Shown here in pieces: positions 43,775 to 53,162 of a stretch of 64,000 nt of DNA (the first letter of the stretch is position 1; each line of letters starts with the position of its first letter). Under the pieces are notes generated by a model. It had not been told where the DNA came from. It made no database searches and worked only from the letters and a program-made list of their open reading frames with translations. The DNA lies in assembly GCA_025936045.1 (NCBI GenBank), contig JAICUB010000019.1, positions 1 through 64,000 on the forward strand. The letters run 5' to 3'. Source of the stretch: Polyangiaceae bacterium. Its GTDB lineage: Bacteria; Myxococcota_A; Polyangia; Polyangiales; Polyangiaceae. The position numbers and the translations under genes are program-made.

Positions 43775-46248
43775 CCGCGAGCGCGACCGTCTCGGCGCCG
43801 CGCGAGTCGTCGCCGGAGCTCCGCGGCGCGTTCGGGGGAGCAGCCGCTTGCGCCCATTGCGGCCTTCCCGTCCCCGACGAGCCTGACCTCGGCCAGGAGC
43901 CGCACTTTTGTTGTTCGGCGTGCGGGCTCGCCTATTCCGTCATCCACGAAGCAGGGCTCGGCGCGTATTACCTCCATCGCGGGCAAGCCGACGGCAGCGC
44001 GAAGACCCGCGGCACCGGACGAAGTTACGCCGAGTACGACGACCCGGCTTTCGCGGCGCGGCACGTCGAAACGACGCCGAACGGCGCGCGCATCGAGCTC
44101 TTCCTCGAGGGCTTGCATTGCACCGCCTGCGTCTGGCTCGTCGAACGGCTCGGGCGCGTCGTCCCGGGCGTCGAGAGCGCGCGGCTCGATCTCGGTCGCT
44201 CCGCGCTCGACGTGCGCTTCGATCCGAAGCGCGTCACGCCGAGCGCCGTCGCGCGCGGACTCGACGGCCTCGGCTATCCGCCACACCCGAGCGGCGCGGC
44301 GCGGCGCGAAGGCGAAGAGCGCGGCGAGCGGAGGCTCTGGCTGCGACTCGGAGTCGCGGGCGCTCTCGCCGGCAACGTCATGCTGATGGCACTCGCGCTC
44401 TATAGCGGTGCGGCACGCGACCCGGCCTACGCCGGCATGTTTCGCTGGGGCAGCTTCCTGCTCTCGAGCGTCTCGGTCTTTTATTCGGGCTCGGTGTTCC
44501 TACGCGGTGCCGTGGCGGCCCTGCGCACGCGGACCCCGCACATGGATTTGCCCGTGAGCATCGGCATCCTTGCCGGGTTCACGCGGAGCGCCTGGAACAC
44601 CGTCTTCTCGCGAGGAGAAATCTACTTCGATTCGATCAGCGTCCTGATCTTTCTCCTCCTCGTGGGCCGCTGGCTTCAGTTGCGTCACCAGCGCGGCGCC
44701 GCTCGTACGCTCGACCTCATCGCCGCGCTCGCGCCTCGAGCCGCCCGCCGCGTCGACGGCGAAAGCCTCGTCGAGGTTCCTGCCGAAACCCTCGCCGCAG
44801 GCGACGTCGTCGAAGTGGGTGCCGACGAACGTGTTCCCGTGGACGGCGTGATCCTTTCGGGCCGCACGAGCGTCGACTCGTCCTGGCTCACCGGTGAGTC
44901 GCTGCCGGAGGAACGCGCCCCCGGTGACCGAGTCTACGCCGGCACCCACAACACCTCGCGCGCCATTCGGATCCGGGTCGAAGTCGCAGGCAGCGAGACG
45001 CGCCTCGGAAGGCTGATGCAGAGCGTCGAGGCGGCCCAGTCTCGCCGCGCGCCCATCGTGCGGCTCGCAGATCGCGTCGCCGGACGCTTCGTCGTCGGCG
45101 TGCTCGTCTCGAGCGCGCTCACCTTCGTCGTCTGGTGCTTTCTCGATTCGTCGCGCGCGCTCGACAACGCCGTCGCGCTTTTGGTCGTCACCTGCCCGTG
45201 CGCGCTCGGCATGGCGACGCCGCTAGCGGTGAGCGCGGCGCTCCGGCGCGCCGCGCGAGCCGGCATCTTCTTCAAGGGCGGTGAGTTTCTCGAAGCGCTC
45301 GCCCGTCCGGGCATCATCGCTTTCGACAAGACCGGCACGCTGACGGAGGGCCGACTCGGTCTCGCATCGTTCATGGGAGAAAGCTCCATCGTTCCACTCC
45401 TGCGTGCCGCGGAGGGCCGGTCGCCACACCCGATCGGACGTGCCCTCCATGCAGCTCTCACCGCTACGGCGGAGCTCCGAGCCGACGAGGTGGAGGAGCT
45501 TCCCGGCGCCGGTGTCATCGCGCGGGTCGCCGGCCGTGACGTACGAGTCGGCTCGGCCGAACACGTGCACGACGCTGGCGCGAACGGTTCCGCGTGGTGG
45601 CGGACCGAGCTCACGCGCCAAGCTTCACTCGGCCGTCCCGCCGTAGCTTGCTCCGTCGACGGCAACGTGCGCGCCGTCGCGGCCTTCAACGATCCGCTTC
45701 GTGGCGATGCGGTGCGCTCGCTCGACGCACTTCGCGCGCTCGGCTATCGCGTCGCATTGCTCTCCGGCGACCACGAGCTCGTCGTGAAGAGCCTCGAACC
45801 CGAGCTGGGCGAACTCGTCACGGCCCAGGGCGGCATGAGTCCGGAGGACAAGCTGGCCTGGGTCGAAGCGGCGCGTGCCGAAGGCCCCGTCGTCGTGGTC
45901 GGTGACGGCGTGAACGACGCCGCCGCCATGTCCGCAGCCAACGTCGCCATCGCGGTGCACGGCGGAGCCGAAGCAAGTTTGGTCGCAGCCGACGTGTTCA
46001 CCACCGAGCCCGGCGTCGGCAAGGTGCTGGAGGCGGTCGTCGGCGCGCGGCGCGCGCTCGGCGTAATCCGGCGCGGGATCGGCTTTTCGCTCGCCTATAA
46101 CCTCATCGGCGCAGTGCTCTGCATGGGCGGTTGGATTTCGCCGCTCGTCGCCGCGGTGATGATGCCGCTTTCGTCTCTCACCGTCGTCACTCAAGCGCTC
46201 CGGGCACGAACCTTCGACGCCCCGAAACCCCGAAAGGCCCTCGCATGA
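43771..46248 (+). CDS. ccoI: Copper-transporting P1B ATPase CcoI
   Basis: A protein of 825 residues. A metal-binding N-terminus (C-A-H-C and C-C-S-A-C) precedes an HMA domain with G-L-H-C-T-A-C-V-W. The TM6 motif C-P-C-A-L-G, F-D-K-T-G-T-L-T and V-G-D-G-V-N-D-A are complete. It exports Cu(I) for assembly of the oxidase CuB centre. Start ATG 43771 overlaps the SafE stop; the longer frame upstream is an alternate-frame shadow. Confidence 0.95.
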   Translation: MTASATVSAPRESSPELRGAFGGAAACAHCGLPVPDEPDLGQEPHFCCSACGLAYSVIHEAGLGAYYLHRGQADGSAKTRGTGRSYAEYDDPAFAARHVETTPNGARIELFLEGLHCTACVWLVERLGRVVPGVESARLDLGRSALDVRFDPKRVTPSAVARGLDGLGYPPHPSGAARREGEERGERRLWLRLGVAGALAGNVMLMALALYSGAARDPAYAGMFRWGSFLLSSVSVFYSGSVFLRGAVAALRTRTPHMDLPVSIGILAGFTRSAWNTVFSRGEIYFDSISVLIFLLLVGRWLQLRHQRGAARTLDLIAALAPRAARRVDGESLVEVPAETLAAGDVVEVGADERVPVDGVILSGRTSVDSSWLTGESLPEERAPGDRVYAGTHNTSRAIRIRVEVAGSETRLGRLMQSVEAAQSRRAPIVRLADRVAGRFVVGVLVSSALTFVVWCFLDSSRALDNAVALLVVTCPCALGMATPLAVSAALRRAARAGIFFKGGEFLEALARPGIIAFDKTGTLTEGRLGLASFMGESSIVPLLRAAEGRSPHPIGRALHAALTATAELRADEVEELPGAGVIARVAGRDVRVGSAEHVHDAGANGSAWWRTELTRQASLGRPAVACSVDGNVRAVAAFNDPLRGDAVRSLDALRALGYRVALLSGDHELVVKSLEPELGELVTAQGGMSPEDKLAWVEAARAEGPVVVVGDGVNDAAAMSAANVAIAVHGGAEASLVAADVFTTEPGVGKVLEAVVGARRALGVIRRGIGFSLAYNLIGAVLCMGGWISPLVAAVMMPLSSLTVVTQALRARTFDAPKPRKALA

Positions 46249-46433
46249 CCGTGCTCTTCATCGTCTTCCCGCTCGCCGTGCTGCTCTCGGGGCTCGCAGC
46301 TCTCGCCTTCATCTGGGCTACGGGCCGCGGCCAGTTCGACGACCTCGACACGCCCGCCGTGCGCCTCCTCTGCGACGACCTCTCGGAGGGATGCACCAAG
46401 ACCGCAAGCCAACGAAACGGAGAAAAACCATGA
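46245..46433 (+). CDS. ccoS: cbb3 assembly protein CcoS
   Basis: A protein of 62 residues with one TM helix and the CcoS signature G-Q-F-D-D-L-D-T-P-A. Needed for cofactor insertion in cbb3 oxidase. It overlaps ccoI (ATGA) and the CBS gene (ATGA), so all are coupled. Confidence 0.93.
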   Translation: MTVLFIVFPLAVLLSGLAALAFIWATGRGQFDDLDTPAVRLLCDDLSEGCTKTASQRNGEKP

Positions 46434-46828
46434 CGACCAAGGAAGTCACGATCGCCGAGCGCATGACCAAGACACCCCATCTCATCGGGGCGGAGCAGTC
46501 GCTCAAGACGGCTCACGACTTGATGCGCAAGCATCACATTCGTCACTTGCCAGTGCTCCACGGCGGCAAGCTCATCGGTGTCGTGTCCGAACGCGATCTG
46601 CATTTGGTCGCAACACTGCATGACTTCGACCCGGCTCACGTCCGTGTCGAGGAGGCCATGAGCCAAGACGTTTACGCCGTGACACCGAAAACGGCGCTCA
46701 AGGAGGTGGTGCGCGAGATGGCGGCGCGGAAACTCGGCTCGGCGGTCGTCGTCGAAGGCACCCACGTGATCGGCGTCTTCACGACGGTCGATGCGCTCGA
46801 GACACTGGCGAGCGTCCTCCCTGCGTAG
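46430..46828 (+). CDS. Two-CBS-domain protein
   Basis: A protein of 132 residues with two CBS domains (about 8-64 and 74-128), first with H-L-P-V-L-H-G-G-K-L-I-G-V-V-S-E-R-D. CBS pairs bind adenosine nucleotides and report energy charge. GGAG precedes the ATG, which overlaps ccoS. It is the last gene of the oxidase operon and could link oxidase expression or activity to ATP/AMP. Single CBS-pair proteins like this are common in hypoxia regulons. Confidence 0.88.
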   Translation: MTTKEVTIAERMTKTPHLIGAEQSLKTAHDLMRKHHIRHLPVLHGGKLIGVVSERDLHLVATLHDFDPAHVRVEEAMSQDVYAVTPKTALKEVVREMAARKLGSAVVVEGTHVIGVFTTVDALETLASVLPA

Positions 46829-46830
46829 CG

Positions 46831-46937
46831 CGCAATCCCTGCGCCGGAAGCCGGCCGGGCGCAAATTCTGCCGGCTCCCGCCGGCCCGCTCACGCGGCCG
46901 ACAGGCTAAAGCGGGCTGAAAGCACGCAAGATCTGCG
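46831..46937. promoter_or_regulatory. Three CGCA-N5-TGCG boxes before the NtrC-family regulator
   Basis: 46831-46843 CGCAATCCCTGCG (perfect), 46860-46872 CGCAAATTCTGCC (one mismatch, 29 bp on) and 46925-46937 CGCAAGATCTGCG (perfect). The cluster in front of the activator gene suggests autoregulation. Confidence 0.7.
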
Positions 46938-46952
46938 GCTCTTCGTGCCGGC

Positions 46953-46966
46953 GGCACGGTTCTCGC
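46953..46966 (+). promoter_or_regulatory. Weak candidate sigma54 core before the regulator gene
   Basis: CGGCACGGTTCTCGC: good -24 GGCACG but TCGC at -12. Another weak one lies at 46988-47001. The true promoter of the regulator is unresolved. Confidence 0.35.
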
Positions 46967-47020
46967 TTAGGGGTCTGGCAAGCGCGGGGCAATCGTCCCG
47001 CGCGGTTCTCCGGAGAGCGC

Positions 47021-48430
47021 ATGAGCAAAGGCAAGATCCTAGTCGTCGATGACGAGCCCTCGGCGCGTAGCGCCCTCGCCGAGCTGCTGAGGGCCGAAAA
47101 CTACGAGATCGAGACGGCGGGCGACGGGTTCAAAGCGCTCGGTCGCATGCAGGAGTCGACTCCGGATCTAGTGCTCACGGATCTGAACATGCCCGGCATG
47201 GACGGCGTCGAGCTCCTGCGCAAAGTCAAAGAGGACAACGCCGGGCTGCCGGTCGTTTTGATGACGGCCTTTGCCGGCGTCGAGACCGCCGTGAGCGCCA
47301 TGCGTGACGGCGCCGAGGACTACCTCACGAAGCCGCTCAATACGGACGAGCTCCTCATCGTGCTGGCACGCGCCATCGACGCTGCGAAGCTCCGTCGCGA
47401 GGCGGCCGAGCTCCGCGGACGTCTGAAGGAGCGCTACTCGTTCGCGAACATCGTCGGTTCGTCTCAGGAAATGCAACGGGTGTTCAAATCCGTCGCGCAG
47501 ATCGCACCGAGTCGCGCCACCGTGCTCCTGACAGGCGAATCCGGCACCGGCAAAGAGCTCGTTGCCGCGGCCGTTCATCAACATTCGCCGCGGGCCGCGG
47601 GCCCTTTCGTGAAGCTCCACTGCGCGGCGCTCGCCGAAAGCTTGCTCGAGAGCGAGCTCTTCGGGCACGAGCGCGGCGCCTACACGGGCGCCGATCGCAA
47701 ACGCGAAGGACGCTTCGAACAAGCGCACGGCGGCACGCTCTTTCTGGATGAAATCGGCGAAATTTCGCTCAGCACGCAGGTGAAGCTGCTGCGCGTCTTG
47801 CAAGAGCGGGAGTTCGAGCGCGTCGGCGGTAGCCAGACCGTGCGGGTCGACGTGCGCGTCATCGCGGCGACCAACCGCGACCTCAAAGAAATGGTCGCCG
47901 CGGGCACCTTCCGCGAGGACCTATTTTATAGGCTGAACGTCATCAACCTTACCCTGCCCTCGCTGCGACACCGGCCCTCCGACGTGCCGGCGCTCGCCAT
48001 GCACTTTCTGAAGCGTTATGCGGACGAGAACGCGAAGAGCGTGACCACGATCAGCCCCGACGCCCTGTCACAACTGACGAGCTATCCGTGGCCTGGCAAC
48101 GTTCGTGAGCTCGAGAACGTCATCGAACGCGCGGTCGTCCTCGCGGAAGGTGACGGCATTGGCCTGCAACATTTGCCACAAGAGCTCGCCGCGGTGTCGC
48201 GCCGTAGCGGCCCGCCACCGATCCCCGGCTCGACGCTGGACGAGCTCGAGCGCTTCGCGATCTTGAAAACGATGGAATCGGTCGGGGGTGCGACGAGCAA
48301 AGCTGCCGAAATTCTCGGCATCAGCGTGCGCAAGATCCAGTACAAGCTCCAGGAGTACAGCGGCGCGCCCAAAAGCCGGGGCGTCGCGGACACGACGCGC
48401 GAGAGCGACGACTCGTCGACCGACGGCTGA
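47021..48430 (+). CDS. NtrC-family sigma54-dependent response regulator
   Basis: A protein of 469 residues. Receiver 1-120 with Asp54 (L-T-D-L-N-M-P-G), AAA+ domain with Walker A G-E-S-G-T-G-K-E, the sigma54 contact loop G-A-Y-T-G-A (usual GAFTGA with Phe to Tyr), Walker [11 protein letters not shown], and a Fis-type helix-turn-helix ([16 protein letters not shown]). ATG 47021 has a GGAG site. No kinase adjoins it, so the sensor must be elsewhere; the kinases at 33961-37018 and 56058 are candidates. It is the best candidate for the protein that binds the CGCA-N5-TGCG boxes. Confidence 0.92.
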   Translation: MSKGKILVVDDEPSARSALAELLRAENYEIETAGDGFKALGRMQESTPDLVLTDLNMPGMDGVELLRKVKEDNAGLPVVLMTAFAGVETAVSAMRDGAEDYLTKPLNTDELLIVLARAIDAAKLRREAAELRGRLKERYSFANIVGSSQEMQRVFKSVAQIAPSRATVLLTGESGTGKELVAAAVHQHSPRAAGPFVKLHCAALAESLLESELFGHERGAYTGADRKREGRFEQAHGGTLFLDEIGEISLSTQVKLLRVLQEREFERVGGSQTVRVDVRVIAATNRDLKEMVAAGTFREDLFYRLNVINLTLPSLRHRPSDVPALAMHFLKRYADENAKSVTTISPDALSQLTSYPWPGNVRELENVIERAVVLAEGDGIGLQHLPQELAAVSRRSGPPPIPGSTLDELERFAILKTMESVGGATSKAAEILGISVRKIQYKLQEYSGAPKSRGVADTTRESDDSSTDG

Positions 48431-48489
48431 ACGCAGCGACGCCAAAGGCTTGGGCTCCGTCTGCGGCAAAGCAGACGTCGACCCGCGCC

Positions 48490-48503
48490 GGCACGCAGCT
48501 TGC
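48490..48503 (+). promoter_or_regulatory. sigma54 promoter of Usp gene 48548-48958
   Basis: CGGCACGCAGCTTGC: GGCACG and TTGC with exact spacing. ATG 48548 is 45 bases below, behind a GAGAGGA ribosome site. A CGTCTGC-N6-GCAGACG dyad (48458-48477) lies just upstream instead of the usual distant boxes. Confidence 0.7.
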
Positions 48504-48547
48504 TCATTCGATGTTCTTCCCACCGGTACTCAGAGAGGACCCCCAGC

Positions 48548-48958
48548 ATGGCCACGTTTCCCCTTCGTCGAATCCTAGTCGCCGTCGACCTGTCCAATTG
48601 CTCGCGCGCCGCACTCGCCTTCGCCTGCCGCTTGGCGGAGCCGACCGGCGGCAATATGGAAGTCCTCCTGGTCAGGGGTCCTTCGGACGGGGAAGCGCCC
48701 GCAGACGCCGTAGCCGAAGAGCTCCATCGATTCTTGGCGAGCGTCCCTGAAACGAAGGGGACCGCCATCAGCGAGCGTATCGAAACGGGTGATGCCCGCG
48801 AGCGCATCGTGGCGATCGCGGCGAGCGGCAAGTTCGACGCCATCGTCCTCGGCACTCATGGGCGAACGGGGCGCGTTCACGCCCTCGCCGGGAGCGTTGC
48901 GGAGAGCGTCGTCCGCACGGCCCAATGCCCCGTGATTACCGTGCGCGAGCAAGGCTGA
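48548..48958 (+). CDS. Universal stress protein (UspA family)
   Basis: A protein of 136 residues, the shortest of the four Usps here. R-I-L-V-A-V-D-L-S-N and G-T-H-G-R-T-G-R-x9-S-V-A-E-S-V give a complete ATP-binding pattern. It follows the NtrC-like regulator gene in the same direction but has its own sigma54 promoter. It is convergent with mgtA. Confidence 0.9.
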   Translation: MATFPLRRILVAVDLSNCSRAALAFACRLAEPTGGNMEVLLVRGPSDGEAPADAVAEELHRFLASVPETKGTAISERIETGDARERIVAIAASGKFDAIVLGTHGRTGRVHALAGSVAESVVRTAQCPVITVREQG

Positions 48959-49081
48959 GCCTCGCGCCTGCCGCGTGCTGCGGCCCGCTTGAACGACGGC
49001 TCGGCGTCCCGCACGTCCGAGCCGTCGCGTTTCGTTCGAACGGCCGTCGTGCGCCGGGCGACGACGCACGAAGCTGCTGAC

Positions 49082-51604
49082 TCAGCTCGCGAGTAAGCGC
49101 GGCAAGACTCGGGCTTTCACGACTTCGACGATCGAAAGGTACGTAGCGACGATCCCCACGAGTATCAGTAAGAAGCGCGCGGGGAGTGGCTCGAGCCGTA
49201 GAGTGGCTGCCAGCGGCGAATACGGCAGTAAAACGGCGAGCGCAACGACGACCAGCGTCGTTACGGTGAGAGCGCGGCTCGGGCGGCTCTTCCACGGCCT
49301 GCCCACGGTGCGAATCACGAATAATACGAGCGTCTGCGTCGCCAGCGATTCCACGAACCAGCCGGTCCGAAAGGCTGCCGTCCCGAAGTGAAAGACGCGA
49401 AGCAGCAGGAAAAACGTGAGAAAATCATAGAGCGAGCTCACCGGCCCGATGATGAGCATGAAACGTCGAATCAGTCGCATGTTCCAACGCTGCGGGCGCG
49501 TCACGAACACGTCATCGACGTTGTCCGTAGGGATGCTGATCTGCGACAAATCGTAGAGGAAGTTGTTCAGGAGCAGCTGCGTCGGGAGCATCGGCAGAAA
49601 CGGCAAGAACAACGTCGCGCCGGCCATGCTGAACATGTTGCCGAAGTTCGAGCTCGTGCCCATGAGCAAGTACTTGAGCACGTTACCGAACGAACGCCGG
49701 CCCGCGATGATACCCGCGTGCAGCACGTCGAGCCCGGCGTCGAGCATGACGATGTCGGACGCTTCACGCGCGACATCGACGGCGCCCGCCACGGAAATTC
49801 CGACGTCCGCGCCGTGCAAGGAAGGAGCGTCGTTGATGCCGTCGCCCATGAAGCCCACGACGTGCCCTGCCCCTTTCAGCGCGCGAACGATGCGATGCTT
49901 GGCCGCGGGGGAAACGCGCGCAAAGACGCTCGCTTGTTCCGCCAGGCGCGCCAGCGCCATGCCGTCGAGCGCGTCCACCTCGCGCCCGAGGACGATTCGC
50001 TCCACGTCGATGCCGGCTTGCCGGCAGACGTGAGCGGCGACGAGCTCGTTGTCACCGGTGAGGATCTTCACGCTGACGCCGTCCGCTTCGAGACGCGCAA
50101 TCGAATCAGCGGCGTCGCCACGCAGGTGATCGGCGAACGTCAAGAAGCCGGCTAAAACCAGGCCGTTTTCGTCCGCGGCATGGTACTCCGCGCGCGGTGC
50201 GACGGAGCGCGCTGCCACGGCCAGCACACGCAGGCCCTGTTCACTCAGCCTCCGGAACGTCTCGGAGGCTTCCGCCGCTTCCTTCTCGCCGAACGGCACG
50301 ACGCCCGCGGGAGTCTCGCAGTGCGTGCAGACCGGGAGCACGCTCTCGGGAGCGCCCTTCGTGATCATCGAGGCGGCGCCTTGCGTGCGGACGACTACGG
50401 AGAGCCGGCGCCGCTCGAAGTCGAACGGGATTTCATCGAGTTTTTCCCAACCGTCGGGCGCAGGCTTCGCAGCGAGAACCGCCGTATCGAGCGGGCTCTT
50501 GATGCCTGTCTCGAAATGGCTGTTCAAACAGGCAAGCTCGAGCGGATGGTTCGAGGGTGCACCAAGGGCATCCAACGAGGCGTCGAGCGACATCGTGCCG
50601 CTCGTCAGCGTGCCCGTCTTGTCGCTGCAGAGAACGTCGATGCTGCCGAGGTTCTGGATCGAAGCAAGGTGCTTGACGATCACCTTGTTTTTGGCCATTT
50701 GGACCGCGCCTTGAGCCAACGTGACGGTCGTGATGATGGGCAGAAATTCGGGTGTGAGCCCGACGGCCAGCGCTACGGAGAACAACAATGACTCGAGCGC
50801 GTTCCTGCCGAGGCTCACGTTGACCACCAGGATGAAGAGCACGAGGAAGAAAACGGTCTTCAGAATCAAGAGCCCGAAGCCGCGCATTCCACGCTCGAAC
50901 TCCGTCTCGTCGGGTCGTTCGGAGAGCCGGGTCACCACGTCACCGAAGGCCGTCCGGGGTCCGGTCGCGTACACGAGTGCGCTCGCGGTTCCGCTGACGA
51001 CGGAGGTCCCCAGAAAGACCAAGCTCGGGCAATCGGGGTCGGACGTGGCAAGGGCGCCGGGTTCCGTGCGTTTCTCCGCCGGCATGGCTTCTCCGGTGAG
51101 AGCGGCCTGCTGAACATGCAGGTCGGCCGCATCCAGAATTCTCGCGTCCGCCGGGACGAGATCGCCTGCTCCCAGCCGAATCACGTCTCCCGGCACGAGT
51201 TCGGCGCGCGGTAGCTCCACGCAAGAACCATCGCGAAACACCGTTGCGGTCGGCGCCACGCTGGCCTGAAGCCGCCGCACCGCCCTATCCGAGCGCGCCG
51301 TCTGGACGATGTCGATGGTCGCGCTCAGCGCGACGATCGCTGCGATGATGGCGGCGTCCGTGCGCTGGCCTAGAAATGCCGACGCCAAGCTGGCAAAGAG
51401 CAAGATGATGACGAGCGGACTCGCGAACGGGCGCAGCAGCGCCCAGAGCGCCCGGCTGCGCTGACGCGCGGCCGGTTGGTTCGGCCCGATCACACGTAGC
51501 CGCCTGCGCGCCTCGTCCGAGGAGAGCCCACGCCGCGAACTGTCGAGCTCTGCGAACAGCTCCGCCAGCAGCGCTCGGCATGCCGGCGCAGACTCGGTCG
51601 TCAT
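49082..51604 (-). CDS. mgtA: Magnesium-transporting P3B ATPase
   Basis: An 840-residue P-type ATPase of the MgtA/MgtB type: L-T-G-E-A-M-P, D-K-T-G-T-L-T, M-G-D-G-I-N-D-A-P and ten TM helices with the MgtA-like C-terminal part (L-L-N-N-F-L-Y-D-L-S-Q). It imports Mg2+ using ATP. I found no MgtA-type leader riboswitch in the short gap upstream, nor a convincing sigma54 element. Between it and the sco gene are about 100 bp. Confidence 0.92.
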   Translation of the reverse strand: MTTESAPACRALLAELFAELDSSRRGLSSDEARRRLRVIGPNQPAARQRSRALWALLRPFASPLVIILLFASLASAFLGQRTDAAIIAAIVALSATIDIVQTARSDRAVRRLQASVAPTATVFRDGSCVELPRAELVPGDVIRLGAGDLVPADARILDAADLHVQQAALTGEAMPAEKRTEPGALATSDPDCPSLVFLGTSVVSGTASALVYATGPRTAFGDVVTRLSERPDETEFERGMRGFGLLILKTVFFLVLFILVVNVSLGRNALESLLFSVALAVGLTPEFLPIITTVTLAQGAVQMAKNKVIVKHLASIQNLGSIDVLCSDKTGTLTSGTMSLDASLDALGAPSNHPLELACLNSHFETGIKSPLDTAVLAAKPAPDGWEKLDEIPFDFERRRLSVVVRTQGAASMITKGAPESVLPVCTHCETPAGVVPFGEKEAAEASETFRRLSEQGLRVLAVAARSVAPRAEYHAADENGLVLAGFLTFADHLRGDAADSIARLEADGVSVKILTGDNELVAAHVCRQAGIDVERIVLGREVDALDGMALARLAEQASVFARVSPAAKHRIVRALKGAGHVVGFMGDGINDAPSLHGADVGISVAGAVDVAREASDIVMLDAGLDVLHAGIIAGRRSFGNVLKYLLMGTSSNFGNMFSMAGATLFLPFLPMLPTQLLLNNFLYDLSQISIPTDNVDDVFVTRPQRWNMRLIRRFMLIIGPVSSLYDFLTFFLLLRVFHFGTAAFRTGWFVESLATQTLVLFVIRTVGRPWKSRPSRALTVTTLVVVALAVLLPYSPLAATLRLEPLPARFLLILVGIVATYLSIVEVVKARVLPRLLAS

Positions 51605-51711
51605 CAGGTGCGCGACGCTCGCGCCGTCACGTGAGGCGGAACTTCGGTTGCTTCGCGGATCGCCATGGTGAGGTCTCTTGGTGCGTGAAAATTAGACCTG
51701 CGCGGGCGTCC

Positions 51712-52359
51712 CTAAGTCGAGGGCGAGGCCAGGGCCGCGACGATCGCGGCCGGATCGTGGCCCAAACCGTCGAGGCGCACGCGCTGGCGGCCCTCTCCGT
51801 CCAACAAGACGATGGCCGAGGAATGAAAAAACTGCCCGTTGTCGAGCTTTCGGAAACGGATACCTAGGACCCCCGCAAGCTGGCGAGCGTCGTCCTCCGA
51901 AGCGCTCGCTAGCGTCCAGCGCTCGGTATCCATGCCTCGCTCCGTCTTCATCCGGCTCAGGGCCGCGGGCGTATCACGCTCCGCATCGAAGCTCACCATC
52001 AACACCCGAAGGTTCGCTCTCGCCGCGGGAGAGAGCCGCTGCTCGATGCGCTTGAGGTCCGCCGTGATCAGCGGACAAGCCGCCTGGCAGGTGCCGTAAA
52101 ACATGGTGATCAGCAGCGGATGGCCGCGAGCCGCGTCGAGCATCCTCGGCGCGCCGTGCTCGTCGAGCAAGCGCACCGACAGATCGTAGATCGACGCCGC
52201 CGGCATTACGGACGACGCGGCAGGAACGCGCGCGGCCGCCTCCGGCAGAGTTCGAGCGGGCACGTCGGCTAGCGCCGAGCGATCGGCCCGAGCGGCCGGT
52301 CTCGCGCAGGCGCCGAGCAAGGCCAGCGTCGCGAGCGCGATGCATGCTGAACGTTTCAT
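51712..52359 (-). CDS. SCO1/SenC-family copper chaperone
   Basis: A protein of 215 residues with an N-terminal lipoprotein-like signal (A-L-L-G-A-C) and a thioredoxin fold. The copper-binding C-Q-A-A-C-P and the distal His (F-F-H-S-S-A-I-V-L) are intact. It may deliver copper to NirK or to the oxidase. ATG 52359 overlaps the nirV stop by four bases; it is the third gene of the nirK operon. Confidence 0.9.
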   Translation of the reverse strand: MKRSACIALATLALLGACARPAARADRSALADVPARTLPEAAARVPAASSVMPAASIYDLSVRLLDEHGAPRMLDAARGHPLLITMFYGTCQAACPLITADLKRIEQRLSPAARANLRVLMVSFDAERDTPAALSRMKTERGMDTERWTLASASEDDARQLAGVLGIRFRKLDNGQFFHSSAIVLLDGEGRQRVRLDGLGHDPAAIVAALASPST

Positions 52360-53162
52360 CGCGCCGCCTTGAGGTCGGCCGCGCAACGGAAGCCGAGCCG
52401 CGACGTCGTGAACGACGCCTCGAGCGAGCTCCGGAACGCCGTGCGCATGAACGCAGCGTAGTCGCGGGGGTTCTGCGCGTCGGCGCCGGCCGTGCCGCAG
52501 AACCGATTGCTTTGCGCGTCACCCTTCTCGCGCGAATCCGAAACGACCAAGCTTGCGCCGAAGTCGTAAATCCACTCCCAAATGAGGCCGTGCATATCGT
52601 AGACACCCCAAAAATTCGGCGCGCCCCGCCCCGTATCCTCGAGCGGCGACGCCGCGGGCGTCGCGTAAAAGGCCAGGATGCGTGAAAGCCAGAGGGCGTC
52701 GAGGCTCCCGTCCGGCGCTGTTTCGCTCGCGAGCGCGGCGAGCTCCCATTCCCGTTCGGTCGGGAGTCGCGCGTTTCTCGCGGCACAGTAGGCCTTTGCC
52801 GCGAACCAGCTCACGTTCGTCACGGGGCTCTGCGTTCGAACCGCTCCTCCGGGCTCTTCGGGTGTCGCCCATTGCGCAAGATAGCCGGCGTCGGCAAACA
52901 GGCGCTTCACCCGGTCGCGCCGCCACTCGGGATGCGCGCCGACGAAAGCCGCAAAATCGCGGTTCGTGACTGGTTTTACGTCCAGGTAGAACGCCTTGAC
53001 CTTGACCTCGCGTTCCGCGGTCGCGGCGGGGTAGAGCGGCCGGTAAACGCCGGGGCCGACCCGCGTCATGGCATCGTGTCGCCCCGCGGACGGCTCGGCA
53101 ATCGCGCCGTTCGAGATTGTGATCGCGAGCGCGAACACACCGGTGCACGACCACGCCTTCAT
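52356..53162 (-). CDS. nirV: NirV-like SUMF1/formylglycine-generating-fold protein
   Basis: A protein of 268 residues with a signal peptide and a SUMF1-type fold: V-T-N-R-D-F-A-A-F-V, W-F-A-A-K-A-Y-C, R-L-P-T-E-R-E-W-E-L-A-A and W-E-W. NirV genes directly follow nirK in several denitrifiers, though their role is unclear; activity as a true formylglycine enzyme is unlikely. Its start overlaps the nirK stop by one base (TGATG). Confidence 0.85.
   Translation of the reverse strand: MKAWSCTGVFALAITISNGAIAEPSAGRHDAMTRVGPGVYRPLYPAATAEREVKVKAFYLDVKPVTNRDFAAFVGAHPEWRRDRVKRLFADAGYLAQWATPEEPGGAVRTQSPVTNVSWFAAKAYCAARNARLPTEREWELAALASETAPDGSLDALWLSRILAFYATPAASPLEDTGRGAPNFWGVYDMHGLIWEWIYDFGASLVVSDSREKGDAQSNRFCGTAGADAQNPRDYAAFMRTAFRSSLEASFTTSRLGFRCAADLKAAR

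Noticed and set aside
51612..51625. GG-N10-GC element before mgtA
   Set aside because: Its -12 part is TCGC and it ends eight bases before the ATG, too close for a start site.
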